64,000 bases of DNA from an uncultured Erythrobacter sp. (lineage in GTDB: Bacteria; Pseudomonadota; Alphaproteobacteria; Sphingomonadales; Sphingomonadaceae), in contig CANLZP010000003.1 in assembly GCA_947495695.1 (NCBI GenBank), positions 124,001-188,000 of the forward strand, in the 5' to 3' direction. Shown piece after piece: positions 19,149 through 29,316 of this stretch. The notes below the pieces were generated by a model that made no database searches, had not been told where the DNA came from, and saw only the letters and a list, made by a program, of their open reading frames with translations. The translations under genes and the position numbers were made by a program. Within the stretch, counting starts at the first letter, position 1. Each line of letters opens with the position of its first letter.

Positions 19149-20018
19149 TTATGACTTGAGCCCTTCCAGAACTTCGTACGCCAGCACCGCGCCTGCCACG
19201 GCCGCGTTCAGACTGTCGGCGCGGCCTAACATCGGCATGGTTACCCGCAGATCGCATTCGTCCTCATAGGCTTCGGGCAGGCCCTGCGATTCATTTCCGA
19301 CAAGGATGAAGCACGGGGCCTGATAAGGTGCGCCGCGATAGGGCACGGCATCGCGCAGGGATGCGGCGACCAGCTGACCTTCGCCCGAGCGAAGCCATGG
19401 CAAAAATTCGTTCCAACTGGCCCGCGCAATGCCGGTGGTGAACAAGGCCCCCATGCTGGCGCGCACTGCCTCAACCGAGAACGGATCGGCGCAGTCATCG
19501 ATCAGGATCAACCCGCCAGCGCCCACTGCATCGCAGGTGCGCAGCATCGTGCCCAGATTGCCAGGGTCGCGCAAAGCCTGCGCGACGATCCAAATGCCGG
19601 ACCGATTGCGGTCCAAACTGGTCAATGCGGTATCGAATTCGGCGAACACACCAGCCACGGCTTGCGGGTTCGATTTGCCGGTAATCTTGGCCAGAATATC
19701 TGGCGAGGTCTCTATCACTTCTCCGCCGTTGGCCACCACATCTCGCTCCATCTTGGCCAGCAAGGGATGCGGATCGCGCGCCGAAGACAGTACCAGTGTT
19801 TTGGGAATGAAGCCGCATTCGCGCGCGTCGGTCAGCAGGCGCAAGCCTTCGGCCAGAAACTCGCCCGCGACCTTGCGGTGTTTCTTTTCACGCAGGCTGC
19901 GCAGATATTTGACCGTGGGGTTGGAATAGCCGGTAATTTCTCGCCGAGATGAGGGAGTTGAAGACGGTGAAGATTGGGCAGTCAAACTGGCGTCACTCTT
20001 CGCCAAAGCCGTCTTCAA
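19149..20018 (-). CDS. SPOUT-family (TrmH/SpoU) RNA 2'-O-methyltransferase
   Basis: Methylates a ribose 2'-OH in rRNA or tRNA with SAM. The N-terminal substrate-binding domain starts near REITGYSNPTVKYLRSLR; the knotted SPOUT domain shows ALRDPGNLGTMLRTCDA, FILVGNESQGLP and the closing RADSLNAAVAGAVLAYEVL. The start is uncertain: the frame opens at TTG 20018 inside the HPr gene, with another TTG at 19985, and no ATG or GTG lies near the expected N-terminus. Target nucleotide unknown. Confidence 0.9.
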   Translation of the reverse strand: MKTALAKSDASLTAQSSPSSTPSSRREITGYSNPTVKYLRSLREKKHRKVAGEFLAEGLRLLTDARECGFIPKTLVLSSARDPHPLLAKMERDVVANGGEVIETSPDILAKITGKSNPQAVAGVFAEFDTALTSLDRNRSGIWIVAQALRDPGNLGTMLRTCDAVGAGGLILIDDCADPFSVEAVRASMGALFTTGIARASWNEFLPWLRSGEGQLVAASLRDAVPYRGAPYQAPCFILVGNESQGLPEAYEDECDLRVTMPMLGRADSLNAAVAGAVLAYEVLEGLKS

Positions 20019-20271
20019 CCACAGCAGCTACCTCGGCCATGACGGCCTCGGCATTGTCGCCAGATACGATCAGTTCAACATCGTCACCCTTGGCTGCACC
20101 CAGCATCATCAGGCCGAGGATGGAACCGCCGGCCGCCTGATTGCCACCCTTGGCAACTTTGACCGAGATCCCCTCGGGCAGAGCGCTGACTATTCCAACA
20201 AATTTGGCGCTGGCGCGGGCGTGAAGTCCACGCTTGTTGACGATGGTTACTGTGCGGCGCTGTTCGCTCAT
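19993..20271 (-). CDS. HPr phosphocarrier protein
   Basis: A 92 aa phosphocarrier of the PTS. The phospho-histidine is His17 in NKRGLHARASAKF; the regulatory serine (Ser50 in GGSILGLMMLG) that HprK phosphorylates is also present. It overlaps the EIIA gene upstream by 4 bp. No enzyme I and no sugar IIB or IIC gene accompanies it, so it likely serves a regulatory phosphorelay rather than sugar uptake. Confidence 0.95.
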   Translation of the reverse strand: MSEQRRTVTIVNKRGLHARASAKFVGIVSALPEGISVKVAKGGNQAAGGSILGLMMLGAAKGDDVELIVSGDNAEAVMAEVAAVVEDGFGEE

Positions 20272-20693
20272 GCCTTGGCCCGCTTTGGGCTTTCGCTATG
20301 GCCCAAAAATTCACTAGCGACAGTGATGTAATTGCGCCCAGCCGTCTGCGCGGCCTCTACCGCATCGCCAACACTCATGGATTTGCGCGCGCCAGCAAGG
20401 CGGATCAGCATCGGCAAATTGATCCCGGCAATCACTTCTACCTTGCCCGCATCGAGCAGAGATATGGCGAGATTGGACGGAGTGCCGCCAAACAGGTCTG
20501 TCAGAATTATAACGCCCTGGCCCTGATCGACCGAGCCGATCGCAGCGGCGATTTCACCGCGACGCTGCTCCATATCGTCATTGGGACCAATGCAAATCGC
20601 AGCAACCGCATCCTGCGGCCCGACGACGTGTTCCATCGCGTCGATAAATTGGTCCGCAAGGCGGCCATGAGTGACCAAGATCAAACCGATCAT
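20268..20693 (-). CDS. PTS EIIA component, mannose family
   Basis: A 141 aa EIIA(Man)-type protein. The phospho-acceptor is His9 in IGLILVTHGRLA; DLFGGTPSNLAISLL and the strand VEVIAGINLPMLIRL are family marks. ATG 20693 gives the usual N-terminus; ATG 20735 would add 14 basic residues. In alphaproteobacteria such isolated EIIA-HPr pairs next to hprK and chvGI act as sensors. It accepts phosphate from HPr and here has no membrane partner. Confidence 0.92.
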   Translation of the reverse strand: MIGLILVTHGRLADQFIDAMEHVVGPQDAVAAICIGPNDDMEQRRGEIAAAIGSVDQGQGVIILTDLFGGTPSNLAISLLDAGKVEVIAGINLPMLIRLAGARKSMSVGDAVEAAQTAGRNYITVASEFLGHSESPKRAKA

Positions 20694-20754
20694 GAGAAGA
20701 AGGTGATTCCGTTGTTTCCTGCGGCGTAATGCCATGATTGTTTCTTCTGGATAT

Positions 20755-21687
20755 TCAACGCTTTATCCCCTCTATTTCATCGGTGATGCGCGATCCCAGA
20801 TTGCGGTGCCGGACAGTGGGCGAAAATCCTGCGCTTCGCAAGCCTTGGGCCATTTGTTCGGCAGTAAACACTGATCGGTGTCTGCCTCCGGTGCAGCCAA
20901 AGGCGATATGGACATAGCTTTTGCCCTGCGCATCATATCGCGGCAGCAAGGTGAGCAACAGATCGCGGATACGTTCGAAACTCTCAGCGAAGGCGGGGTC
21001 GCGGCGGATATGCTCGCCCACAGGCTCGTCCATTCCGGTCTGCTCGCGCAATTCCGGAACCCAATGCGGATTGTCGAGAAAGCGCATGTCAAACACCAGA
21101 TCTGCCAGCGGAGGCATCCCTCGGGCAAATCCAAAGCTGGAGATGGTGATCGTCATCGGATTGGATTGCTCGTCGCCAAACAGGGTGCGCACATGCTGCT
21201 GCAGCTCGTTCGAGGTGAGCTCGCTGGTATCGACCACCAGATCGGCCCAATTGCGCAAAGGGCCTAGCAACTCGCGCTCTGCTCGAATGCCTTCCTGCAA
21301 CGGTCGGTCATTGGCCATGGGATGGCGCCGCCGGGTCTCATTATAACGGCGCTCCAACTCGCCCGAGCTGCAGTCGATGAACAGGGTCGATACCGAAAGA
21401 TCATCGCGGCGGGTAAGGTGCTCGACAATCTCGATGATCTTCTGCGGCACAAACCCGCGTGTTCGTGAATCAAATCCGATCGCCAATGGAGCCTGCTGGT
21501 GCTGGGGGCGCGAAATCAGGCCACGCAGCAGCCGGACCGGAAAATTGTCTATGGTTTCCCAGCCCAGATCTTCCAGCACCTGCAAAGCGGTTGTCTTACC
21601 AGCACCCGCCAAGCCGGTGACCAACAGCACGCGCTGTGTGCTGGCCTCCGCTGGTGCAGGAGAATCGCCGGATGGTGCCTCGCTCAT
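20755..21687 (-). CDS. rapZ: RNase adapter protein RapZ
   Basis: A 310 aa P-loop protein of the RapZ/YvcJ family. In E. coli it steers small RNAs for hexosamine control to RNase E; in alphaproteobacteria its target is not established. Walker A is GLAGAGKTT near residue 25. Further landmarks are AIGFDSRTRGF, NETRRRHPM and the C-terminal HIAFGCTGGRHRSV. It lies between hprK and the EIIA gene, a conserved neighbourhood. Confidence 0.95.
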   Translation of the reverse strand: MSEAPSGDSPAPAEASTQRVLLVTGLAGAGKTTALQVLEDLGWETIDNFPVRLLRGLISRPQHQQAPLAIGFDSRTRGFVPQKIIEIVEHLTRRDDLSVSTLFIDCSSGELERRYNETRRRHPMANDRPLQEGIRAERELLGPLRNWADLVVDTSELTSNELQQHVRTLFGDEQSNPMTITISSFGFARGMPPLADLVFDMRFLDNPHWVPELREQTGMDEPVGEHIRRDPAFAESFERIRDLLLTLLPRYDAQGKSYVHIAFGCTGGRHRSVFTAEQMAQGLRSAGFSPTVRHRNLGSRITDEIEGIKR

Positions 21688-21735
21688 CGCTGCCTTGTGC
21701 GCCGATGATGGCCGTTGGGGAAGGGGGTTTGTACG

Positions 21736-22170
21736 CTAATCATGGACCTGGATACCATGCATCTTTAACGCCCATTCTGCGCGTAGAGCCTGAACCGTAT
21801 CGCCTGCGCGAAACGCCAGCACCGGAATGTTGATGCCCAAAATTGGCCGCTGCTGCAATTTTTCAGGAAAGCGCGGCGCGTCAGGGGTCAAGGACAGGAT
21901 CAAGCCCAATGGCGCGGACGCAGCGGGCATTTCGACAATGCCAATGTTGCGGATTTCCAGCTTGCCTTCGATGTTGGGAGGCGGCTTGGCGACAATGTTT
22001 TGCCCTGCGCGCTGCAATTGCACGCCATCATCTCCAATTAGGTCAGCGCCGCGATCAATCAGGGCGAGCGCTAGGCTGGATTTACCAGAGCCCGGCGCGC
22101 CCTCTATCATTACGGTGATGCCTTCAATCGCGACCGCGCTGGCTTGGACCAAGATGGTGTCGCTGCTCAT
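21736..22170 (-). CDS. hprK: Short HPr kinase/phosphorylase
   Basis: A 144 aa, single-domain HprK as found in alphaproteobacteria. It keeps the P-loop GAPGSGKSSLALALI (about residues 24-38) and the following acidic GADLIGDDGV, where the catalytic aspartates lie, but lacks the N-terminal domain of the ~310 aa Firmicutes enzyme. It would phosphorylate the HPr serine encoded two genes downstream. Its start overlaps the ChvG stop by 4 bp, tying HPr modification to the two-component system. Confidence 0.92.
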   Translation of the reverse strand: MSSDTILVQASAVAIEGITVMIEGAPGSGKSSLALALIDRGADLIGDDGVQLQRAGQNIVAKPPPNIEGKLEIRNIGIVEMPAASAPLGLILSLTPDAPRFPEKLQQRPILGINIPVLAFRAGDTVQALRAEWALKMHGIQVHD

Positions 22171-23735
22171 TCAGCTGTCGGCAGGCGCAGGCAAAGGCAG
22201 GCGCCCGGTTTCCCGTCCGGACGATCCTGCGCGTCTAATGTGCCATCATGGGCCTCGGCAATGGTTCTGGCGATGGCTAGTCCCAGTCCGCTGTGCTGGC
22301 CAAAGTCTTCGGCATTAGGCCGGACCGAGTGGAACCGGGTGAACACCTTTTCCCGCGCTTCGGCAGGAATGCCAGGCCCACCATCGCAGATGGTCAATGT
22401 GACATGCTGACCGTCATTGTTGATTGCGACCGCGATTTGAGTGTCTTCCGGAGAGAAGGAGGCTGCGTTGTCCAACAGGTTTTCGATAACGCGTTCCAGC
22501 CGGGTGCCAACACCTGTCACGATGGGGGGAGGGCCGCTCTTCGTAAGGCTGATCCGGTTGTCAGGGTTTTCTGCCCGGTCTTCGCGCAAGCCTATAATCG
22601 CTTGCACCAACTTGCTGAGATCAATGTCCTCCAACGTTGCACGGGACATTTCAGAGTCGATCCGGCTGGCATCGGAAATTTCGCTCACCAAGCGATCGAT
22701 CCGGCGCACATCATGGGTCGCAATATCGGTCAGCTTGCTGCGCAGTTCAGGATCCTGAACCTTGGGCAGAGATTCGATGGCGCTGCGCAGGCTGGCGAGC
22801 GGATTTTTGATCTCATGCGCGACATCAGCAGCGAAATGATCGACCGCATCGATCCGATTGCGCAATCCCGACGTCATGTCAGAGACAGAGCGCGCCAGCA
22901 GACCAATCTCGTCATGTCGTTCGGGCAGGCGAGGGACCTCTACCGCGCGATCGCGGCCTTGGCGCACTTTGACCGCTGCAGAGGCCAGCTCGCGCAGGGG
23001 CATGACAATCGTTCGCGCGAGGAACAAGGACAACAAAATCGAGGCCAGCAAGACTAGCAGAACCGCTATGCCCAATGTTTGGCGCGCACTGCGAACGGAT
23101 TCGGTGATGTCGACGGCATTGCGGGTTGTCATCAAAGTCGATCCGAGCAGGCCGACAGGTGCAGCCGCGGTGATCACGGGCGTGCGATCGGGCGCCTGGC
23201 TCAATTCGATCTGGCTAATGCCTTCTTCTCTTGTGCGGATCAGAATGGGCCAAGCATCGGCCAGACTGGATTCCGGTTCAAAAAACTCTGGGACTACTTC
23301 TGCACGAACAATCGCATCTAGGCCGCGATCAAGCGCGCGCGCAAGATCTTGCTCCCAACCCTGAGCATCCGGATCAGCAAATTCAAATGCGGGTTCATCC
23401 AAGGCGAAACTGTCCGCCCACAGATTTCCTTCGCTATCGAACATGCGCAGACGCATGCGCTGTTCCTTGCCGATCTGGATAAGCAAAGCTTCTTGCCGAT
23501 TGCGCGACGCTCCGGCCAAGGCCTCTGCCGTAATCTGGGCCTCGATCCGCGCGAGCTTATAGCGCTCGTCCAGCAATTGGCTGCGATAGGAATCGAGGTA
23601 GAATATACCGCCGCCCAGCAGTGCCAGCGGCAAGATATTGACCGCCAATATGCGTGAGGTAAGCGACAGTCGGCCCAGCCAACTGACCTTGCCTGACTCG
23701 CCCTGGAAACGGCCAAGGGGCGTGTGTTCAGCCAT
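22167..23735 (-). CDS. chvG: ChvG-type sensor histidine kinase
   Basis: A 522 aa membrane kinase with TM1 at about 26-46, a periplasmic domain (about 47-218), TM2 at about 220-241, HAMP, dimerisation domain with His307 in [16 protein letters not shown], and ATPase domain with [20 protein letters not shown] and HSGLGLAIA. In relatives ChvG/ExoS responds to acid or envelope stress. ATG 23735 overlaps the chvI stop by 8 bp. Named by family and synteny with chvI, hprK and pckA. Confidence 0.92.
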   Translation of the reverse strand: MAEHTPLGRFQGESGKVSWLGRLSLTSRILAVNILPLALLGGGIFYLDSYRSQLLDERYKLARIEAQITAEALAGASRNRQEALLIQIGKEQRMRLRMFDSEGNLWADSFALDEPAFEFADPDAQGWEQDLARALDRGLDAIVRAEVVPEFFEPESSLADAWPILIRTREEGISQIELSQAPDRTPVITAAAPVGLLGSTLMTTRNAVDITESVRSARQTLGIAVLLVLLASILLSLFLARTIVMPLRELASAAVKVRQGRDRAVEVPRLPERHDEIGLLARSVSDMTSGLRNRIDAVDHFAADVAHEIKNPLASLRSAIESLPKVQDPELRSKLTDIATHDVRRIDRLVSEISDASRIDSEMSRATLEDIDLSKLVQAIIGLREDRAENPDNRISLTKSGPPPIVTGVGTRLERVIENLLDNAASFSPEDTQIAVAINNDGQHVTLTICDGGPGIPAEAREKVFTRFHSVRPNAEDFGQHSGLGLAIARTIAEAHDGTLDAQDRPDGKPGACLCLRLPTAE

Positions 23736-24531
23736 CGGTAAAGCTGTAGCCTGCCCCGTAAAGTGTATCGATTGCAGCAAATTCGTCGTCCACCAATCGG
23801 AACTTGCGGCGCATCCGTTTGATGTGACTGTCTACGGTGCGATCATCCACAAACACATCGTCAGGATAGGCCGCATCCATCAATTGATTGCGACTTTTAA
23901 TTACGCCTGGGCGGGTTGCCAGCGCCTCAAGGATCAAGAATTCCGTGACGGTAAGAGAGACTGGCTTGCCATCCCAGCTGATCTGGTGACGGGCAGGATC
24001 CATAAATAGACGCCCGCGTGTCAGGCTGGGGTTGGCTGGCTCTATCTCGGCAGCGTCCAAGCCGCCCGGTCTGTTGGATTGTGTACTCTGGTCGCCACCC
24101 TGATCCGCACGGCGCAAAATAGCCCGGATGCGTGCCACCAAAAGCCTCAGACTGAATGGTTTGGAGATGTAATCATCCGCACCCAATTCCAAGCCTATTT
24201 CCTCGTCCTGCTCATCATCTTTACTGGTCAGGAAAATAACCGGTAGGCTGGAATGTTCGCGCAATTTGCGCAGCAAAGTGAGGCCGTCCATTTCCGGCAT
24301 CTTGATATCGAACACGGCCAAGTCTGGCGGATTTTCGATCAGGGCTTTCAGTGCCGAAATACCGTCCGAATAGACCCGGGTGGTAAAGCCTTCAGCCTGC
24401 AACGCGATGGAGACTGTGGTCAGGATGTTGCGATCATCATCAACCAAAGCCACGACAAAGGGATCGGATCTTGCCGATTCAGTGTCTCCACTGCCAACTG
24501 CAGCCTCAGCCATGCGAGAGCTTTGTTCCAT
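23728..24531 (-). CDS. chvI: ChvI-type response regulator (OmpR family)
   Basis: A 267 aa regulator. The receiver domain shows VALVDDDRN, phospho-acceptor aspartate in [12 protein letters not shown], and the conserved T and K in IFLTSKDDE and ISKPFS. The C-terminal OmpR winged helix has [17 protein letters not shown] and [12 protein letters not shown]. The linker (about 143-172) is longer than in ChvI of rhizobia. Start may be ATG 24531 or 24513. Cotranscribed with chvG and divergent from pckA across about 250 bp. Confidence 0.93.
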   Translation of the reverse strand: MEQSSRMAEAAVGSGDTESARSDPFVVALVDDDRNILTTVSIALQAEGFTTRVYSDGISALKALIENPPDLAVFDIKMPEMDGLTLLRKLREHSSLPVIFLTSKDDEQDEEIGLELGADDYISKPFSLRLLVARIRAILRRADQGGDQSTQSNRPGGLDAAEIEPANPSLTRGRLFMDPARHQISWDGKPVSLTVTEFLILEALATRPGVIKSRNQLMDAAYPDDVFVDDRTVDSHIKRMRRKFRLVDDEFAAIDTLYGAGYSFTDG

Positions 24532-24783
24532 AGGTCAGCTGATTAGCGCGAAGCTGATAGGGAAACAACGCGTGGCCTGATATAGCCAACAAATAGTGGC
24601 AAACCGGCTGCTGAGATTTGACGCAGTTTGGCGGCCCTTCTATGCGGACGGCTCGGGCTTGTGCAATCGTATGCAACAGTGATTCTTGCGCTGTGATACT
24701 GCGCTCGGCATTTTTGATGCTGGCATTGCGGTTCAAGCCATCGGAAATTTGAGTGTATTTATGTCTCATCGCAGGAGAATTGC
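24532..24783. promoter_or_regulatory. Divergent chvI/pckA control region
   Basis: This 252-bp spacer must hold the promoters of chvI (minus) and pckA (plus). It contains TGCA-N6-TGCA at 24662-24675 within a partly symmetric stretch, a candidate operator. The pckA ribosome site is AGGAG just before GTG 24784. No established consensus could be matched, so binding proteins are not assigned. Confidence 0.4.
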
Positions 24784-26388
24784 GTGTCCACCCCGCTAGC
24801 CTATTCCCTTTCAAGCCAGGGCCTTGAAACCGACGCTGATATTCACGCCAATCTTGGCACTGCCGAGCTAGTAGAATCGGCAGTACGCGCAGGCGAAGGT
24901 GAACTGTCGCGTTATGGCTCGCTGGTTGTCAAAACGGGCGCCCACACAGGTCGCTCGGCCAAGGACAAATTCATCGTACGCGATGATACGACCGAAGACA
25001 CGGTGTGGTGGGGCAAGGTCAATGTCGACATGACGCCCGAACATTTCGCGGCTCTGAAAGAAGATTTTCTGGCGGTCTTGGGTGACAGGGAAGAATTGTA
25101 TGTCGCCGATCTGTTTGGCGGATCGCAGCCGGAACACCGCGTCAATGTGCGGGTGATTAACGAGCTGGCGTGGCACAATCTGTTCATCCGCACGATGTTG
25201 GTGCGGCCCACTGTCGAAGAATTGGGTGATTTCGCTCCGGAATACACCATCATTGATCTTCCCAGCTTCCGCGCTGATCCGGCCCGCCATGGAACGCGCA
25301 GCGAGACAGTGATTGCGGTCAATCTGGCTGAGAAACTGATCCTGATCGGTGGAACGCAATATGCTGGCGAAATGAAGAAGAGCGTGTTTGGCATCCTCAA
25401 TTATCTTCTGCCAGCCAAGGGCGTTATGCCGATGCATTGCTCGGCCAATGTCGGTGCTGATGGCAAAACCGCAATTTTCTTTGGCCTGTCGGGTACGGGC
25501 AAGACCACCTTGTCAGCCGATGCCAGCCGCACATTGATTGGCGATGACGAGCATGGTTGGTCGGACACCGCCGTCTTTAATTTTGAGGGCGGCTGCTATG
25601 CCAAGATGATCCGTCTGTCAGAAGAAGCAGAGCCGGAAATCTTTGCCACCACCCGCAAATTCGGCACGGTGCTGGAAAATGTGGTGATGGATCCCGTCAC
25701 ACGCGATCTGGATTTTGATGATAACTCGCTGGCGGAAAACACCCGTGGTGCTTATCCGCTGGATTATATCCCGAACACATCGGAAGATAATCTGGGCCCT
25801 GTTCCCAGCAATGTGATCATGCTGACGGCGGATGCCTTTGGCGTGTTGCCTCCGATTGCCCGGCTGACGCCCGAACAGGCAATGTACCACTTCTTGTCGG
25901 GTTACACGGCCAAGGTCGCTGGCACCGAAATCGGCGTGACCGAGCCCGAAGCAACTTTCAGCACCTGTTTTGGTGCGCCGTTCATGCCGCGCCATCCCAG
26001 CGTCTATGGCAATCTGCTGAAACAGCGGATCGCCGAGGGCGGGGCGCAGTGCTGGCTGGTCAATACCGGCTGGACTGGCGGAAAATACGGAGTTGGTAAT
26101 CGCATGCCGATCAAGGCCACGAGGGCGCTGTTGAATGCGGCCCTGGACGGCTCGCTCAACGATGTTGAATTCCGTCAGGATCCCAACTTTGGCTTTGACG
26201 TCCCAGTGGCTGTGCCAGGCGTTGATCCAGCTATTCTGGACCCACGCTCAACCTGGCCAGACAAGGCGGAATACGATCAGACCGCCGACAAGCTGGTGCG
26301 TCTTTTCATCGACAATTTTGCCGAGTTTGAGGCCCATGTTGACGAAGGCGTTCGCCAAGCAGCGCCCAATGCCAATGTAGCTGCCTAA
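24784..26388 (+). CDS. pckA: Phosphoenolpyruvate carboxykinase (ATP)
   Basis: Makes PEP and CO2 from oxaloacetate with ATP, the entry to gluconeogenesis. The 534 aa protein carries the kinase loop [15 protein letters not shown], the metal and substrate segments [11 protein letters not shown] and [10 protein letters not shown], and [11 protein letters not shown] near the C-terminus. GTG 24784 is the start because AGGAG is correctly spaced. The gene diverges from chvI, a placement conserved in alphaproteobacteria and consistent with control of carbon flux by ChvGI. A strong terminator follows. Confidence 0.97.
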   Translation: MSTPLAYSLSSQGLETDADIHANLGTAELVESAVRAGEGELSRYGSLVVKTGAHTGRSAKDKFIVRDDTTEDTVWWGKVNVDMTPEHFAALKEDFLAVLGDREELYVADLFGGSQPEHRVNVRVINELAWHNLFIRTMLVRPTVEELGDFAPEYTIIDLPSFRADPARHGTRSETVIAVNLAEKLILIGGTQYAGEMKKSVFGILNYLLPAKGVMPMHCSANVGADGKTAIFFGLSGTGKTTLSADASRTLIGDDEHGWSDTAVFNFEGGCYAKMIRLSEEAEPEIFATTRKFGTVLENVVMDPVTRDLDFDDNSLAENTRGAYPLDYIPNTSEDNLGPVPSNVIMLTADAFGVLPPIARLTPEQAMYHFLSGYTAKVAGTEIGVTEPEATFSTCFGAPFMPRHPSVYGNLLKQRIAEGGAQCWLVNTGWTGGKYGVGNRMPIKATRALLNAALDGSLNDVEFRQDPNFGFDVPVAVPGVDPAILDPRSTWPDKAEYDQTADKLVRLFIDNFAEFEAHVDEGVRQAAPNANVAA

Positions 26389-26417
26389 CCAACCCAAGGC
26401 ATGGCAATTTCAAGAGG

Positions 26418-26457
26418 AAGCTCCGTCCGGCCCGACTGGCTGGAGCGGGGCTTTTTC
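26418..26457 (+). terminator. Rho-independent terminator after pckA
   Basis: A long hairpin: AAGCTCCG at 26418-26425 pairs with CGGGGCTT at 26446-26453, and inside it TCCGGCC pairs with GGCTGGA around a CGACT loop, with one bulged base and G-T pairs. A T-rich run (TTTTTCTTT) follows. It lies 30 bp after the pckA stop. Confidence 0.85.
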
Positions 26458-26508
26458 TTTGCCGGCGATAGGTCTAGGATTTGTTCCATCTGATTAGGAG
26501 AGATAAGA

Positions 26509-27033
26509 ATGAGCCTAGCCGAAATGCTTCAGAGTACCGGTGTCATCGACAGTATGGCGCGCGAACTGAACATCGATCAACAGACCGCGAAAATGGCTGC
26601 CGGGGCATTGTTGCCCGCGATTGTTGCCGGCATGGGGCGCAGCGCAACAGGTGGCAACAGCACGCCTGATCCGCTGGGCGGCTTGGGCGGTCTGGCGGGA
26701 GCAGTTCTGGGCGGCGGCAGCGCGGGCAGTCTTGGTGGGGGCTTGCTGGACGCCGTACTTGGCCAAACCCCGACACCGGTCGATCAAGGCAACGACATTC
26801 TGGGCAATATCTTTGGCAGCAAAGATGTCAGCCGGTCTGTCGCGGGCGAAGTGGCCGCAATGACCGGTATCGACGAGGGCATCTTGAAGAAGATGCTGCC
26901 GATACTGGCCATGGCAATTACCGGCTATATGGCCAAGCAAGCGACAGGCGGTGGCCAGCAAGGCGGCGCAGCAGGTGGCGGCGCATTGGGCGGTATCCTT
27001 GGCTCAATCGTGACCGGAATGATGAGCCGTTAG
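26509..27033 (+). CDS. DUF937/YidB-like protein
   Basis: A 174 aa protein of unknown function. The N-terminal helical part (SLAEMLQSTGVIDSMAREL) and the KKMLPILAMAITGYMA helix (about 122-140) match DUF937; a glycine-rich linker lies between, and the C-terminus is glycine- and alanine-rich with GGILGSIVTGMM. No signal peptide. A TAGGAGAG site precedes ATG 26509. It stands alone between the pckA terminator and a convergent gene. Confidence 0.75.
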   Translation: MSLAEMLQSTGVIDSMARELNIDQQTAKMAAGALLPAIVAGMGRSATGGNSTPDPLGGLGGLAGAVLGGGSAGSLGGGLLDAVLGQTPTPVDQGNDILGNIFGSKDVSRSVAGEVAAMTGIDEGILKKMLPILAMAITGYMAKQATGGGQQGGAAGGGALGGILGSIVTGMMSR

Positions 27034-27059
27034 GACTGAATTGACGAGGCAGTGCGATG

Positions 27060-28634
27060 CTATTCGGCTGCCTCGCTGGGCTCAACATCATCGTCCTCTA
27101 GCAAATCATCTTCGCCAAAAGTGCTCGTGCTGATGCCGAAGGGGATGCCATCTGGCGCTGCCCTTAGGGCGGCGATCAGCTTTGCCGCTGCCTCAGCCTG
27201 GCCACCCGCATGGGGATTGGCTGCGATGGGGGCAAGCACATTGGCGGCCAGCTCGATCTTGCCTTCTGATGCCAACATCATGCCCACGTTGAAGGCCAGC
27301 GATAGATCAAACGGTGCAACTTGTGATGCCCGCTCCAATGCAAGGCGGGCGCTTTCGCTGGGTGCCTCTCCGGCTTGAACATAGCTGCGGTAGAGGTGGA
27401 TCAACGGCAAAGGATGGTCCACTTCCAGCTTGTTCAAAGCAATGAAGGGTTTCATCGCTGCTTTGAAGGCGGTGCTTGGATCGTCAGCATCTTCGGCCTG
27501 CTGAAACAAGGCATATCCCTTTTGGACATAGGCATGCTTGGTGGTTGGATCGATTGCAATTGCCCGGTCTGCTGCAGCGATTGCCAGACCCGAGTTTCCG
27601 GCATCGAATTCAGCCTCTGCCAATGCGGCCAGGACCCCAGAGTCCCCGGGAAATTGTTCTGCCACCGCGCGTGCTTCTGGCAGTAGCTCTTGTGCCTGTT
27701 CTTCCGTCACGCCGCGTTGCGAACGGATCATGATCGGCAGCATTGCATCCATGCCTTCGCTCATCTGTCTGACAGTGATTGGACCGATCGGCAGTAGGTC
27801 TTTATTGATCTTATAGCCCGCAATAGACCTCTGTCGCAGATAGCCTTTCAATTCGCGTTCCAACCCGTCAAGATCGCCAAACACCTTATTTGCAGCGTCT
27901 ATCGAACTCATCCCGGAAGCGACCGCCACCCAATAGTTGGTCAGTTGGCCTTGGCGTTCCTCAGAGAAGGAAAGATAGTGGTACAACGCCCATGATCGGC
28001 CGTAAAAACTAGCCAAATTATTGCCATGGATTGCCTTGTACTTCTCTGGGTCCATCAATTGTTCGACAGTCACCCGGCGGGCGTATTGCAGTTCGGCTCC
28101 GCGGTGATAGGCCGGACGTCCAACTTCCAGCGTATTCTTGTTCATTCTGGCGGAGGCAAAGAATTCCGCAGCACCTTCACTCAACCATTTTGGCATCGGA
28201 AAACGCGAGGACGAGATCAGGAAATGGTGCGCATATTCATGCAGCAAAACTGTAACGGAAAAGTCTGGCTCGCCCGACCTCATGCGGACCCATGGGACAA
28301 AGGCTCGCGATCCGCCTGCGCGTGGAATATAGAATCCGGCGATATTGGCACTTTTGTCTCCATATAGCTTGCGCAATGTGCGTTCACTGCCCACCACATA
28401 GATGGTCACGCGGTTGGATGGACTGGGCCTTTCCACGTCGCGTCCGGTCACCAGTTTCAATGCTTGGTGATAATGCTCCAACATTTCGGCAAAGCGATTC
28501 AGATCTTTTGGGTTGGAATCAGAATATATGACAAAATGATCGCTGCTGGCCTCGTGCCATTCCGCGCGCGCTTGGCTGGTCATCAACAGTAACGATGCGA
28601 ACGCACCGACAATAAATGACCGCCAAATATTCAT
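27060..28634 (-). CDS. Secreted HExxH metallopeptidase-like protein with TPR-type repeats
   Basis: A 524 aa exported protein: signal peptide with cleavage after SQARA (about residue 24), then a gluzincin-like region with VLLHEYAHHFLIS (HExxH, about residues 150-160) and a following acidic WLSEGAAEFFA that could supply the third ligand. The C-terminal half is helical with TPR-like units (ALAEAEFDAGNSGLAIAAA; AIDPTTKHAYVQKGYALFQQ) and ends in an acidic tail (EDDLLEDDDVEPSEAAE). ATG 28634 is chosen for the signal peptide. Substrate unknown. Confidence 0.7.
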   Translation of the reverse strand: MNIWRSFIVGAFASLLLMTSQARAEWHEASSDHFVIYSDSNPKDLNRFAEMLEHYHQALKLVTGRDVERPSPSNRVTIYVVGSERTLRKLYGDKSANIAGFYIPRAGGSRAFVPWVRMRSGEPDFSVTVLLHEYAHHFLISSSRFPMPKWLSEGAAEFFASARMNKNTLEVGRPAYHRGAELQYARRVTVEQLMDPEKYKAIHGNNLASFYGRSWALYHYLSFSEERQGQLTNYWVAVASGMSSIDAANKVFGDLDGLERELKGYLRQRSIAGYKINKDLLPIGPITVRQMSEGMDAMLPIMIRSQRGVTEEQAQELLPEARAVAEQFPGDSGVLAALAEAEFDAGNSGLAIAAADRAIAIDPTTKHAYVQKGYALFQQAEDADDPSTAFKAAMKPFIALNKLEVDHPLPLIHLYRSYVQAGEAPSESARLALERASQVAPFDLSLAFNVGMMLASEGKIELAANVLAPIAANPHAGGQAEAAAKLIAALRAAPDGIPFGISTSTFGEDDLLEDDDVEPSEAAE

Positions 28635-28852
28635 AGATGCCCCCAAAGTCCGCCAACAGTCACAATCTATTGGTGCCAGCATCGTAACAAGGCAAAGTTA
28701 TCTGGCAAGTGTTTGGTTTCAAATCGGTCTTGGCAACCCAAAACGAACACGCCGCCAAGTCCGGTTAGGGACCTGACGGCGCGAAAACTTGCATTATCTT
28801 GGCCAAACGGAATTCATTCGACCGACTCGGTCTGACTGGCCAGACCGTTGCC

Positions 28853-29215
28853 TCAACCTTTAAGATCGTCCGGCACGATGCCGCCTGCTTGGGCGATCTG
28901 GTCCATCACAGCCTTGTGCAATGCGATGTTGTCCTCTGCCGTGCCGGAATAGTCGGTATTGCCCATTTCCACGGCCAGTTCCTTGCGGTTGGCATAGCTG
29001 GGATCAATGTTGACCAGCTTCATCAAATCGACAATCGATGTTTTCCAGTTCAGATCGTCAGCGCCTGGAATATTGGCAATGCGGCGCTCAACCTCATCGT
29101 GGCTGATGGCCGCGCGCTGGTCAGCGACAGGCGCCGCGCTGGCTGCCGGTGCATTGGCCGTTTCATCTTCATCCGAGCCGAAGATTGCGCTTTTGATTGA
29201 ACTAAAAATTCCCAT
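28853..29215 (-). CDS. DUF3597-type small protein
   Basis: A 120 aa acidic protein starting GIFSSIKSAIFG, with an alanine-rich linker (about 20-37) and a conserved C-terminal domain of about 80 residues (DEVERRIANIPGADDLNWK, SIVDLMKLVNIDPSY, RKELAVEMGNTDYSG) typical of DUF3597. Function unknown. No signal peptide. A good AGGAGG-like site precedes ATG 29215. The 218 bp between it and the peptidase gene shows no gene. Confidence 0.8.
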   Translation of the reverse strand: MGIFSSIKSAIFGSDEDETANAPAASAAPVADQRAAISHDEVERRIANIPGADDLNWKTSIVDLMKLVNIDPSYANRKELAVEMGNTDYSGTAEDNIALHKAVMDQIAQAGGIVPDDLKG

Positions 29216-29316
29216 TCTGTCCTCCTGATATGGATTTGTCAGGCTTGCCCCAGATGTTTCAACACTGCAACTAACCCTCTATAAAGAACCTGTAACAGGA
29301 ACGAGAAAGACCCAAG

